Assembly (NCBI RefSeq): GCF_001514115.1
Contig: NZ_KQ948459.1
Location: forward strand, 62,001 to 126,000
DNA: 64,000 bases
Reading direction: 5' to 3'
DNA from: Streptomyces olivochromogenes
GTDB taxonomy: Bacteria > Actinomycetota > Actinomycetes > Streptomycetales > Streptomycetaceae
Of the stretch, positions 52,660-61,010 are shown piece after piece. The translations under genes were made by a program, and so were the position numbers. The notes beneath the pieces were generated by a model, which worked only from the letters and a program-made list of their open reading frames with translations, made no database searches and had not been told where the DNA came from. Numbering within the stretch: position 1 is the stretch's first letter; every line of letters begins with the position of its first letter.

Positions 52660-54750
52660 TCAGCCGACGTAGTCGGCGACCAGAGTCGCGAACTCGTCGG
52701 GGGTGACCAGCCGGATGCCGAGGTCCTCGGCCTTGGCGCGCTTGGATCCGGCGCCTTCGCCGGCGACGACCAGCGTGGTCTTCTTGGAGACGCTGGAGGA
52801 GGAGCGGCCACCGGCGCGCTCGATGAGTTCGTTCATCTGGTTGCGGCTGAGCTTCTCCAGCGGGCCGGTCATGGCTCCGGTGACGACGACCGCCATCCCG
52901 GTCAGTGGTCCGCCCACCGGCTCCGCGCCCTGAGCGCCGGTATCGGCGTCGGTGTCGTCGGCGGTGACGGGCGGAGTGGCACCGGGCTCGGTCATGTTGA
53001 CCCCGGCCGCGGCGAGCCTGTCGATGAGCGGGGCGAGTTCGGTGAGTTCGGCCACGATGGACGGGGCCTTTTCCGTGCCGATGCCCTCGACCCGCTGCAT
53101 CGCCTCGGCGTCGGCGCCACGGATGTGGTCCATGGTCGCGAAGTACCGGGCGATACGACGGGACATGGAGCGGCCCGTGCCGCGGACGCCGAGCGCGCAC
53201 AGCACTCGCGACAACGGCTGCCCCTTGGCCGCGCCGATCGCCGCGAGGAGATTGTCGGTGCTGGTCTCACCCATCCGTTCCAGGGTGAGGAGCTGGTCGC
53301 GCGTGAGGGCGAACACGTCGGCCAGATCGGCGACCAGGCCGGCCTCGACGAGCTGGACGACACGGGTGTGGCCCAGGCCCTCGATGTCGAGCTGGTCGCG
53401 GCCGGCGGCGTACGAGAGGGCGGCGACCAGGTGACAGTTGCGGCCGTTCTCACAGCGCCAGCGCTGCTCGCTGGTGTCGATGGCGGAGCCGCACCGCGGG
53501 CACACCTCGGGGAAGACGATCGGCCGCTCCTCGCCGGTGCGCAGATGGGCGACGGGGGCTTCGACGCGGGGAATCACGTCCCCGGCGCGGTGGACCATCA
53601 CGTGGTCGCCCAGACGCAGGTCGCGGCGGGTGATGTCGGCAGGGTTGTGGAGGGTGGCGTAGGTGATGGTGGAGCCGTCGATCTCGACCGGTTCGAGGAC
53701 CGCGCGCGGAGCGATGATGCCGGTGCGGCCCACGTTCCACTCCACCTCCAGCAGCCGGGTGATCTTCTCGACGGCCGGCAGCTTGTAGGCGATCGCCCAC
53801 CGCGGCGCACGCGAACCGGATCCCGCGGCCTCCTGATCGGCGGCGAGGTCGGCCTTGACGACTATCCCGTCGATCCCGAACGGCAACTCCGCCCGAAGCG
53901 CGGCGATCTCCTTGACCCGGGCCAGGACCTGCTCGGCGGTCTCCGCCGTGGTTCCGGGCACGGCGGTGGCGGCGGTGGTGTTCACGCCGAGCTCGGCGCA
54001 CCGGGCCATCAGCTCGCTGTGCGCGGCCTCGCCCAGCCGTGCCGCGAGAGCCTCCTCGGTGCCGGGCAGCGGCAGCAGGGCATAACCGAAGAAGGTCATC
54101 GGCACGGTGTAGGCGCGGTCCTTGGCGCGCAGCGTGCCCGCCGCGGCGTTGCGCGGGTTCGCGAACGGCTGGCCGCCGTGCGCGGTGCGCACCTCGTTGG
54201 CGTGCTCGAACTGGGCGGTGGTCATCAGGACTTCGCCGCGCACCTCCACCGTGACCGGCTCGGCGAGTTCGGCCGGGAGGCCTTCGACGGTGCCGATGGC
54301 GTGCGAGACGTCCTCCCCGGCCGTCCCGTCGCCACGGGTGATCAGCCGGGTGAGGCGACCATGGGTGTATCGGGCGGCGATCGCGAGCCCGTCGAGCTTC
54401 GGTTCGACATCGAACCGGGTGACGTCATGGCCGATCCGCCGGGCCAGCGACGCGGTCCAGGCGGTGAACTCCTCCGGCGAGAACACGTTGTCCAGGCTCA
54501 GCATGGGGACCGTGTGCGGGACGTCGCCCTCCACGGCGCCACCGGCGACCTTCCCGGTCGGTGAGTCGGGCAGCACCTCGTCGGGATGAGCGGACTCCCA
54601 CGCCGCGATGCCCCGCACGAGCCGGTCGTAGGTGTCGTCGTCCAGTACCGACGTGCCGCCCGCGTAGTAGGCGGCCGAAGCCTTCACGGCGTCCTCGACC
54701 GCCTGCGCGTAGGCGGCGGCATCCACGATCACTGCGGCTGGTGTTGTCAT
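52660..54750 (-). CDS. ligA: NAD-dependent DNA ligase
   Basis: A 696-residue LigA. Adenylation domain with EPKLDGLA, the active Lys near 117; oligonucleotide fold VEWNVGRTGIIAPRAVLEPV; four-Cys zinc site (CPRCG, then CENGRNC); helix-hairpin-helix repeats about 440-580; BRCT domain about 625-696. It is slightly shorter than typical Streptomyces LigA, with a divergent linker, and may be a second paralogue. ATG 54750 (MTTPAA) is preferred. Divergent from the permuted tRNA unit, 139 nt away. Confidence 0.92.
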   Translation of the reverse strand: MTTPAAVIVDAAAYAQAVEDAVKASAAYYAGGTSVLDDDTYDRLVRGIAAWESAHPDEVLPDSPTGKVAGGAVEGDVPHTVPMLSLDNVFSPEEFTAWTASLARRIGHDVTRFDVEPKLDGLAIAARYTHGRLTRLITRGDGTAGEDVSHAIGTVEGLPAELAEPVTVEVRGEVLMTTAQFEHANEVRTAHGGQPFANPRNAAAGTLRAKDRAYTVPMTFFGYALLPLPGTEEALAARLGEAAHSELMARCAELGVNTTAATAVPGTTAETAEQVLARVKEIAALRAELPFGIDGIVVKADLAADQEAAGSGSRAPRWAIAYKLPAVEKITRLLEVEWNVGRTGIIAPRAVLEPVEIDGSTITYATLHNPADITRRDLRLGDHVMVHRAGDVIPRVEAPVAHLRTGEERPIVFPEVCPRCGSAIDTSEQRWRCENGRNCHLVAALSYAAGRDQLDIEGLGHTRVVQLVEAGLVADLADVFALTRDQLLTLERMGETSTDNLLAAIGAAKGQPLSRVLCALGVRGTGRSMSRRIARYFATMDHIRGADAEAMQRVEGIGTEKAPSIVAELTELAPLIDRLAAAGVNMTEPGATPPVTADDTDADTGAQGAEPVGGPLTGMAVVVTGAMTGPLEKLSRNQMNELIERAGGRSSSSVSKKTTLVVAGEGAGSKRAKAEDLGIRLVTPDEFATLVADYVG

Positions 54751-54830
54751 ACCCGCCATCCTGCACGCCACCACTGACAACGCCCCGGTACGCGTCCGCC
54801 GCACGCCGTCCGCCGCACGCCGGAAACCAG

Positions 54831-54859
54831 GTGACCGCGACGGCGGTGACCACTACGGT
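54831..54859 (+). promoter_or_regulatory. Promoter-like sequence for the permuted tRNA
   Basis: GTGACC, a 17-bp spacer and TACGGT. The -10 fits TANNNT and the -35 keeps the TGAC core. The expected start near 54866 is about 20 nt before the tRNA unit. Confidence 0.45.
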
Positions 54860-54888
54860 GAACTCGTTCAGGTGCGAAGGTTTCGGCT

Positions 54889-54966
54889 ACTTCTCCTGTC
54901 AAGAGAGAGACGCGGGTTCGAATCCCGTCGCCCGCCCCGGCGGGTGTCGTCCAGCGGCCCAGGACA
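54889..54966 (+). tRNA. Circularly permuted tRNA (anticodon GTC, Asp-like)
   Basis: The order is rearranged. Anticodon arm: stem 54891-54895 with 54903-54907, loop CTGTCAA, anticodon GTC at 54898-54900. Variable region 54908-54911. T arm: 54912-54916 with 54924-54928, loop TTCGAAT. Acceptor 3' strand CGCCCGC 54929-54935, then C 54936. Acceptor 5' strand GCGGGTG 54940-54946 follows after CCG, pairing all 7 positions (one U-G). T8, then the D arm GTCC/GGAC (54949-54952 and 54962-54965) with loop AGCGGCCCA containing A14, G18, G19 and A21. ACTT occurs at both ends (54889 and 54966), 77 nt apart. Flanks GGTTTCGGC (54879-54887) and GCCGACACC (54975-54983) pair at 8 of 9 positions. Whether a mature tRNA forms is unknown. 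Confidence 0.72.
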
Positions 54967-55012
54967 CTTACGTCGCCGACACCGATCCCGATCTCTGAAC
55001 ACCGCGACACGG

Positions 55013-55045
55013 GCCGTCCGCCACGGGGGAGAACAGGCGGACGGC
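55013..55045 (+). terminator. Terminator after the permuted tRNA
   Basis: GCCGTCCGCC pairs perfectly with GGCGGACGGC (10 bp, 13-nt loop), followed by TTCGT. Confidence 0.6.
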
Positions 55046-55135
55046 TTCGTCGTGCGCGGAGGAGCGGCTGTCGGTGACGACAGTCCGCCGCTCCCGCTCC
55101 CCCTCCTGCCCTCAGCCCGTCGGCCGCGGCTCAGC

Positions 55136-55726
55136 TCACTCCGGCGGCGCGGAACCCGGCGCGCCCACCCGCAGACCGTCCATCACGAGGTCCAGAAGGC
55201 GGGTGGCGCGCGGCTGCCAGTCCCCGTCCGCGTCGATCTGCCAGAGACCGGCGATGAAGAGGAAGAAGTCCTCGGGGGTCACTCCGGGGCGGATGCTGCC
55301 CGCCTTCTCGTTCGCCGCCAGGAGCAGCGCGGTGGCCGAGGACATCGCGCCGTGCCCCAGCCGGGTCAGGGTGCCGTGCGCGAGGGCGGTCGCGCGCAGG
55401 GCCTCCGCCAGGCCGGCCTTGGTCATGGCGAACTGGGCGAGGCGGTCCATCCACTCCCGCAGGGCCCGGTCCGGCGCACGCGTCTGGAGCAGCTGCGCCG
55501 CGGTGTCGGCGACCTGCTGCACCTCGTGGCGGTAGATCTCCAGGAGGAGTGCCTCGCGATTGGGGAAGTTGCGGTAGAACGTCCCTTGCCCGACCCCCGC
55601 CTTCTTGGCGATCGCGCTGAGCGGGGTGTCCGCCGACCGGGTCAGCTCGGCCAGGGCCACATCGAGAATGCGCTCGCGATTGCGCTGCGCGTCCGAGCGC
55701 AGCGGGGTGGCCTTCTTCTGCTGCAC
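55136..55726 (-). CDS. TetR-family regulator of the molybdenum oxidoreductase genes
   Basis: A 196-residue TetR protein: RERILDVALAELTRSADTPL, then SAIAKKAGVGQGTFYRNFPN is the HTH; the C-terminus matches TetR_C families with PEDFFLFIAGLWQID. It is divergent from the PaoABC-like genes, and two identical 14-bp palindromes lie between them, so it probably represses both transcripts. Confidence 0.87.
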   Translation of the reverse strand: MQQKKATPLRSDAQRNRERILDVALAELTRSADTPLSAIAKKAGVGQGTFYRNFPNREALLLEIYRHEVQQVADTAAQLLQTRAPDRALREWMDRLAQFAMTKAGLAEALRATALAHGTLTRLGHGAMSSATALLLAANEKAGSIRPGVTPEDFFLFIAGLWQIDADGDWQPRATRLLDLVMDGLRVGAPGSAPPE

Positions 55727-55773
55727 TCGGGCCTCCTTAGTCCTCCGCCCTCCCAGGCGAGTACCTTGCTAAG

Positions 55774-55817
55774 CGGACAGCTGTCCGATAGGTTCGAGAT
55801 GAGCGGACAGCTGTCCG
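55774..55817. promoter_or_regulatory. Double TetR operator
   Basis: CGGACAGCTGTCCG, a perfect 14-bp palindrome, occurs twice (55774-55787 and 55804-55817), 30 bp apart; the second extends to AGCGGACAGCTGTCCGCT. Located between tetR and the divergent oxidoreductase operon. Confidence 0.75.
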
Positions 55818-55929
55818 CTTAGGAGTTCACCATACCGCCGGATCCGGCCAGTGTGGACCATCGGTGGCCCCTTTTCCCGGCCCTCTCGCGACTTCCTTTC
55901 CCCCTCAGACAGGCGAAAGAAGGCTGATC

Positions 55930-56532
55930 ATGGCCCCCACGACGTCCAGTGCCACGACCTCGACGTCCAGCACCATCACCCTGCACGTCAACGGCGAGAA
56001 GTACACGCTGCCCGTCGACCATCGCACCACCCTGCTCGACGCGCTGCGTGAGCGTCTCGATCTCACCGGTACCAAGAAAGGCTGCGATCAGGGTCAGTGC
56101 GGCGCCTGCACGGTGCTGCTCGACGGACGCCGGGCCGTCTCCTGTCTGCAGCTCGCCGTCGCCGCCGAGGGACGCGAGATCACCACCATCGAAGGGGTGG
56201 CGGACGGTGAGCGGCTGCATCCCGTGCAACAGGCCTTCCTCGACCTCGACGGCTACCAGTGCGGCTACTGCACGCCCGGCCAGATCTGTTCGGCCCTCGC
56301 GGTGATCGAGGAGCACGCGGCGGGCTGGCCGAGCGCCGTGACCGCGGACGTGCGGCCCGAAGCGGGGGTTCCGCAGCTCACGCCCGAGGAGATCCGTGAG
56401 CGGATGAGCGGCAACCTGTGCCGGTGCGGCGCGTACGTGTCGATCGTCCAGGCCGTCGCACGGGCGGCTCAGTCGTCCGATACGCGGTCGTCCGATACGC
56501 GGTCGTCCGAGACCAAGGAGGCGGCGGCATGA
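55930..56532 (+). CDS. paoA: [2Fe-2S] subunit of aldehyde oxidoreductase (PaoA/YagT-like)
   Basis: A 200-residue iron-sulphur subunit. GCDQGQCGACTVLLDG and SCLQLA give the plant-type ferredoxin cluster, GYCTPGQICSAL and GNLCRCGAY the second cluster. Unlike E. coli PaoA there is no Tat signal; the N-terminus is a Thr/Ser-rich tail, so the complex is probably cytoplasmic. The C-terminus has a 5-residue direct repeat (SSDTR). ATG 55930 is assumed. Its stop overlaps the next ATG. Confidence 0.88.
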   Translation: MAPTTSSATTSTSSTITLHVNGEKYTLPVDHRTTLLDALRERLDLTGTKKGCDQGQCGACTVLLDGRRAVSCLQLAVAAEGREITTIEGVADGERLHPVQQAFLDLDGYQCGYCTPGQICSALAVIEEHAAGWPSAVTADVRPEAGVPQLTPEEIRERMSGNLCRCGAYVSIVQAVARAAQSSDTRSSDTRSSETKEAAA

Positions 56533-57521
56533 GGGAGTTCGACTACGAGCGGGCCCACGACGTCACCGGCGCGGTCGCGCTGCTGGGCGCCGACCCGGAC
56601 GCGCGCTATCTCGGCGGTGGTACCAATCTCGTCGACCTGATGAAGAGCGGGGTGGAGCGGCCCGCCCGGCTCGTCGACGTGCGTGAACTCCCTCTCGACC
56701 GGGTCGAGTTCACCAGGAACGACGGGCTGCGGATCGGCGCGACCGTGACGAACAGCGACCTCGCCGCCCATCCCGACGTACGGCGCCACTACCCGGCGTT
56801 GACCCAGGCCGTGCTGGCCGGTGCCTCCGGCCAGCTGCGCAACATGGCCACGGTCGGCGGAAACCTGCTCCAGCGCACCCGCTGCGGCTACTTCACCGAT
56901 CTGGCGAAGCCCTGCAACAAGCGGGTTCCCGGCAGCGGTTGCCCGGCCGTCGAGGGCGAGCACCACAATCACGCCATCCTCGGTGCCTCCGCGCACTGCG
57001 TGGCCACGCACCCCTCGGACATGGCCGTGGCCCTCACCGCCTTCGACGCCGTCATCTCCTACGAAACGGCGGACGGGCCGGGGAAGTTGCCGCTCGCGGA
57101 GTTCTATCTGCCGGTGGGTGACACCCCGCACCTGGAGACCGCCCTGCCGCCCGGCGCGCTGATCACCGGCGTCACCCTGCCGGCCGCCCCGGTCGCCGCC
57201 CGCTCCCGCTACCGCAAGGTGCGCGAGCGCGCCTCGTACGCGTTCGCGATCGGCTCGATCGCCGCCGCCCTCGACGTCCACGACGGTGTCGTACGCGAAG
57301 TGCGCCTCGCCTTCGGGGCGGTGGCCTCCCGGCCGTGGCGGGCCCGTGCGGCCGAACGGGCGCTGACCGGGGGACCGGCGAGCGCCGAGGCCTTCGCCGC
57401 CGCAGCGGACGCCGAGCTCGAGGCCGCCCGGACGCTGCCCCACAACGGATACAAGGTGCCTCTGATGCGCAATCTCGTCGTGGCGATGCTGACCGAGCTC
57501 ACCGAGGAGGCGGCCCGATGA
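56529..57521 (+). CDS. paoB: FAD subunit of aldehyde oxidoreductase (PaoB/YagS-like)
   Basis: A 330-residue CO-dehydrogenase-type flavoprotein subunit: RYLGGGTNLVDLMKSGV and GASGQLRNMATVGGNLLQRT bind FAD. The insert RCGYFTDLAKPCNKRVPGSG, with further Cys in GC and AHC, matches the [4Fe-4S] insertion of E. coli PaoB. Overlaps the flanking genes by 4 nt on each side, so the three subunits are translationally coupled. Confidence 0.88.
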   Translation: MREFDYERAHDVTGAVALLGADPDARYLGGGTNLVDLMKSGVERPARLVDVRELPLDRVEFTRNDGLRIGATVTNSDLAAHPDVRRHYPALTQAVLAGASGQLRNMATVGGNLLQRTRCGYFTDLAKPCNKRVPGSGCPAVEGEHHNHAILGASAHCVATHPSDMAVALTAFDAVISYETADGPGKLPLAEFYLPVGDTPHLETALPPGALITGVTLPAAPVAARSRYRKVRERASYAFAIGSIAAALDVHDGVVREVRLAFGAVASRPWRARAAERALTGGPASAEAFAAAADAELEAARTLPHNGYKVPLMRNLVVAMLTELTEEAAR

Positions 57522-59674
57522 CCGGTACGACCACGACCACGACCACGACCGCGACGACGGCGGCGACCGCGACGTTCGGGGCCGTCGGCGCCGCGCACAC
57601 CCGCGTCGAGGGCGTGGCCAAGGTCACCGGGGCGGCGCGCTACGCGGGCGAGGTCCCGTATCCCGAACTCGCCCACGGCTGGCTGGTGTTGTCCACCGTG
57701 GCCCGTGGCCGGATCCGCGCGGTGGAGTCCGCGCCCGTCCTCGCGATGCCAGGCGTCGTCGCCGTCCTGCACCACGAGAACGCCCCGCGTCTCAACGGCG
57801 ACTACACGAACGCCTTCGGGGTGCCCGACCCGATCGCCCAGATCTTCCAGCACGACCGGGTCCCGTTCGTCGGCTGGCCGGTGGCGCTGGTCGTCGCCGA
57901 GACGCCCGAGCAGGCCAGGGAGGCCGCCGAGGCCCTCGTCGTCGAGTACGACGAGGAGCCGCACGACGTCGTGTTCGCCGCCGGGCTTCCCGGGGTGTAC
58001 GCGCCGGAGAGCGCCCCCGCCGCGCAGAAGGGCGACCTGGAGGTCGAGCTCGCCGCGTCCGCCGTCGTCGTGGACGCCGAGTACAGCACTCCGGAGGAGC
58101 ACCACAACCCCATGGAGCCGCACGCGGCGATCGCACGCTGGGACGGCGGCCGGCTCGAGGTCGTCGACTCCAACCAGGGCAGCAGGTTCGTGGCGGACGA
58201 GCTCGCGAAGCTGTTCTCGCTCGACCCCCAGTCGGTGCGGGTGCGCTCGGAACACGTCGGCGGCGGCTTCGGCTCCAAGGGCACCCGCCCGCACTCGGTC
58301 GCCGCCGCGATGGCCGCGACCGTCCTGCAGCGCCCCGTCCGCGTCGTACTGACCCGCCGCCAGATGTTCTCGCTCGTCGGCTACCGCAGCCCCACGGCCC
58401 AGCGGGTCAGGCTCGGCGCCGACGCGGACGGCCGGCTGCGCGCGTTCGACCACCGGGCCGAGTGCCTCACCTCGACCGTGTACGAGTTCGTCGAGCGGGC
58501 CGCCGAGTTCGGGCGCGCGATGTACGACTCCGACGCGCACTACTCGCAGACCCGTGTCGTACCGCTCGACGTGCCGACCCCGAGCTGGATGCGGGCGCCC
58601 GGCGAGGCGCCGGGCTCGTTCGCGCTGGAGTCCGCGCTCGACGAACTCGCCGAGAAGTGCGGACTCGACCCGATCGCGCTGCGCGCCCGCAACGAACCGG
58701 CCGTCGGCCCCGTCTCCGGGCTGCCGTTCAGCGGCCGCAACCTGCTCGCGTGCTTCGAGGAGGGAGCCAGCCGGTTCGGCTGGGCGGACCGTGACCCGCG
58801 TCCCGGTGTCCGCCGCGAGGGCCGCTGGCTGCTCGGGACCGGCACCGCCGCGTCCACGTTCCCCGTGCTGTCCGCCCCGTCCACGGCGGCCGTGACGGCC
58901 GAGCCGGACGGCACCTTCACCGTACGGATCACCGCGTCCGACATCGGGACCGGGGCCCGGACCGCGCTCACCCTGATCGCCGCGGACGCGCTGGAGGTGG
59001 CGCCGGAGCGCATCCGGATGCGCATCGCGGACAGCGACTTCGGCTTCGCGATGATCGCCGGCGGCTCGATGGGCACCCGCTCCTGGGCCTGGGCGATCAG
59101 GGTCGCGGCGGACGAGCTGCGCGAGCGACTGGCTCTGGGCGGCGGCATTCCGCCGGAGGGGATCACGGCACGCTCGGACACCTCACAGGCGGTCGGCGCG
59201 CTGGAGCAGAAGGAACGGCACTCCTTCGGGGCGCAGTTCGCCGAGGTCGCCGTCGACGTCACCAGCGGGGAGGTGCGGGTGCGGCGGATGCTCGGCATCT
59301 TCGCGGCCGGCCGGATCGTCAACCCGCTGACCGCGCGCGGGCAGTTCGTCGGAGGCATGGTCTGGGGCCTGTCCATGGCCCTGCACGAGGAGGCTCACCG
59401 TGACCGGGCGAGCGGCGGCCATGTCGGCGCCGACCTCGCCGGCTACCACTTCTCCGCGCACGCCGACGTACCCGACATCGAGGCGGACTGGGTCGACGAC
59501 CCCGACCCCGGGGACCCGGTCGGCATCAAGGGCATCGGCGAGATCGGGGTCGTCGGAGCGGCGGCGGCGATCGCCAACGCGGTCTGGCACGCGACGGGTG
59601 TACGTCACCGGAATCTGCCGATCCGCCCGGACCGGGTGCTGCTGGCGGGCGCGGGAGGGGACCGGGATGCTTGA
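57518..59674 (+). CDS. paoC: Molybdenum-cofactor subunit of aldehyde oxidoreductase (PaoC/YagR-like)
   Basis: A 718-residue xanthine-oxidase-family large subunit. HNPMEPHAAIARW and GGGFGSKGTRP contact the cofactor; GIKGIGEIGVVG near the C-terminus carries the catalytic Glu. A poly-Thr N-terminus (residues 2-16) from ACGACC repeats precedes the domain. It oxidises aldehydes or N-heterocycles; the substrate is unknown. The 3' end overlaps the XdhC gene by 8 nt. Confidence 0.9.
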   Translation: MTGTTTTTTTTATTAATATFGAVGAAHTRVEGVAKVTGAARYAGEVPYPELAHGWLVLSTVARGRIRAVESAPVLAMPGVVAVLHHENAPRLNGDYTNAFGVPDPIAQIFQHDRVPFVGWPVALVVAETPEQAREAAEALVVEYDEEPHDVVFAAGLPGVYAPESAPAAQKGDLEVELAASAVVVDAEYSTPEEHHNPMEPHAAIARWDGGRLEVVDSNQGSRFVADELAKLFSLDPQSVRVRSEHVGGGFGSKGTRPHSVAAAMAATVLQRPVRVVLTRRQMFSLVGYRSPTAQRVRLGADADGRLRAFDHRAECLTSTVYEFVERAAEFGRAMYDSDAHYSQTRVVPLDVPTPSWMRAPGEAPGSFALESALDELAEKCGLDPIALRARNEPAVGPVSGLPFSGRNLLACFEEGASRFGWADRDPRPGVRREGRWLLGTGTAASTFPVLSAPSTAAVTAEPDGTFTVRITASDIGTGARTALTLIAADALEVAPERIRMRIADSDFGFAMIAGGSMGTRSWAWAIRVAADELRERLALGGGIPPEGITARSDTSQAVGALEQKERHSFGAQFAEVAVDVTSGEVRVRRMLGIFAAGRIVNPLTARGQFVGGMVWGLSMALHEEAHRDRASGGHVGADLAGYHFSAHADVPDIEADWVDDPDPGDPVGIKGIGEIGVVGAAAAIANAVWHATGVRHRNLPIRPDRVLLAGAGGDRDA

Positions 59675-60911
59675 CATCGCAGGCGAGCTGAACCGGTGGG
59701 CCGAGGAGGGCCGGGACTTCGCCGTCGCCACCGTCGTGAGCGTCGGCGGCAGCGCCCCGCGCGGCCCCGGCGCCGCCCTCGCGGTCGACAGCGGCGGCAC
59801 GGCCATCGGCTCGGTCTCCGGCGGCTGTGTGGAAGGCGCCGTGTACGACCTGTGCGTCCAGGCCCTCCAGGACGGCCGCACGGTGCTGGAGCGGTTCGGC
59901 TACAGCGACGAGGACGCCTTCGCGGTGGGGCTGACCTGCGGCGGAGTCATCGAGGTCCTGGTCACCCCGGTGCGCGCGGACGCGCCCGAGCGGCCGGTGT
60001 ACGCGGCGGCGCTGGCGGCCGCGTCCCGGGGCGAGGCGGCGGCCGTCGCCCGGGTGGTCCGGGGACCGGCGGAACTGCTGGGGAGGGTGCTGCTCGTCCG
60101 CCCCGACAGCTCGTCCGGCTCTTCCGGGGCATCCGACTCCTCCGGGGCATCCGGCCCGTCCCGGTCGTCCACGCCGTACGCGGGCGGCCCGGGCGTCTCC
60201 CATGAGGGGAGCCTCGGCGGTCGTCCGGAGCTGGACCGCACGGCGGTGGCCGAGGCCCGTGCCCTGCTGGCGGCGGGCCGCACCGGCACCCTCGAACTGT
60301 CGGAGGACGGCGCGCGCTGCCCGGGTGTCGTGACCCTGCTCGTCGAGTCGAGCGTGCCGCCGCCCCGGATGATCGTCTTCGGCGCCGTGGACTTCGCGAC
60401 GGCGCTGGTACGGGTGGGCAGGTTCCTCGGTTATCACGTGACCGTGTGCGACGCCCGCCCGGTCTTCGCCACCCGGGTCCGCTTCCCCGACGCCGACGAG
60501 ATCGTGGTCGACTGGCCGCACCGCTACCTCCGGCGCACCGTCACCGACGACCGCACGGTGCTGTGCGTGCTCACCCACGACGCCAAGTTCGACGTACCGC
60601 TGCTGGAGGTGGCCCTGCGGATGCCGGTGGCGTTCGTCGGTGCCATGGGGTCACGTCGCACGCACGAGGACCGTGAGCGGCGGCTGCGTGAAGTCGGCCT
60701 GGGTGAGCGGGAGTTGGCCCGCCTGAGATCTCCGATCGGGCTCGACCTCGGGGCCCGTACGCCCGAGGAGACCGCGCTGTCCATCGCGGCGGAGATCGTC
60801 GCGGCACGGGAGGGCGGGACAGGCGCTCCACTGACCGGCTCCAGGACACCGATCCACCGCGACGGGGGCGGGCGGGGGACCGGTGCGGCGGGGGCACGGG
60901 AGGCTGCCTGA
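59667..60911 (+). CDS. xdhC: XdhC/CoxI-family molybdenum-cofactor insertion factor
   Basis: A 414-residue maturation factor. The N-terminal XdhC/CoxI domain has TVVSVGGSAPRGPGAALAVD and GSVSGGCVEGAVYD; the C-terminal Rossmann domain has DARPVFATRVRFPDAD and FVGAMGSRRTHEDR. It sulphurates and inserts the cofactor into the large subunit. A Ser/Gly-rich insert (about residues 150-180) and a Gly-rich tail are strain-specific low-complexity regions. Overlaps the preceding gene. Confidence 0.9.
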   Translation: MLDIAGELNRWAEEGRDFAVATVVSVGGSAPRGPGAALAVDSGGTAIGSVSGGCVEGAVYDLCVQALQDGRTVLERFGYSDEDAFAVGLTCGGVIEVLVTPVRADAPERPVYAAALAAASRGEAAAVARVVRGPAELLGRVLLVRPDSSSGSSGASDSSGASGPSRSSTPYAGGPGVSHEGSLGGRPELDRTAVAEARALLAAGRTGTLELSEDGARCPGVVTLLVESSVPPPRMIVFGAVDFATALVRVGRFLGYHVTVCDARPVFATRVRFPDADEIVVDWPHRYLRRTVTDDRTVLCVLTHDAKFDVPLLEVALRMPVAFVGAMGSRRTHEDRERRLREVGLGERELARLRSPIGLDLGARTPEETALSIAAEIVAAREGGTGAPLTGSRTPIHRDGGGRGTGAAGAREAA

Positions 60912-61010
60912 GAAAGGCGCGCGCGGACGGACGGCTCAAGCGCGAGGTGCACGGGTCGACCACCCTGGAGGTACCGCCGGTGCCCGCCCGGCGCGACCTG
61001 GGAGGTTGGA

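Noticed and set aside
52660..54750. RNA ligase role for LigA in joining the permuted tRNA
   Set aside because: The protein shows the normal NAD-dependent DNA ligase layout including zinc finger, HhH and BRCT; nothing indicates RNA substrates, so proximity alone is not enough.
54879..54983. Attachment site of an integrative element, or two ordinary tandem tRNA genes
   Set aside because: No integrase or element border lies nearby. Upstream of the 3' half there is no acceptor or D arm, and downstream of the 5' half no T arm, so neither flank completes an ordinary tRNA. The complementary flanks favour a permuted gene, although an old recombination scar cannot be fully excluded.
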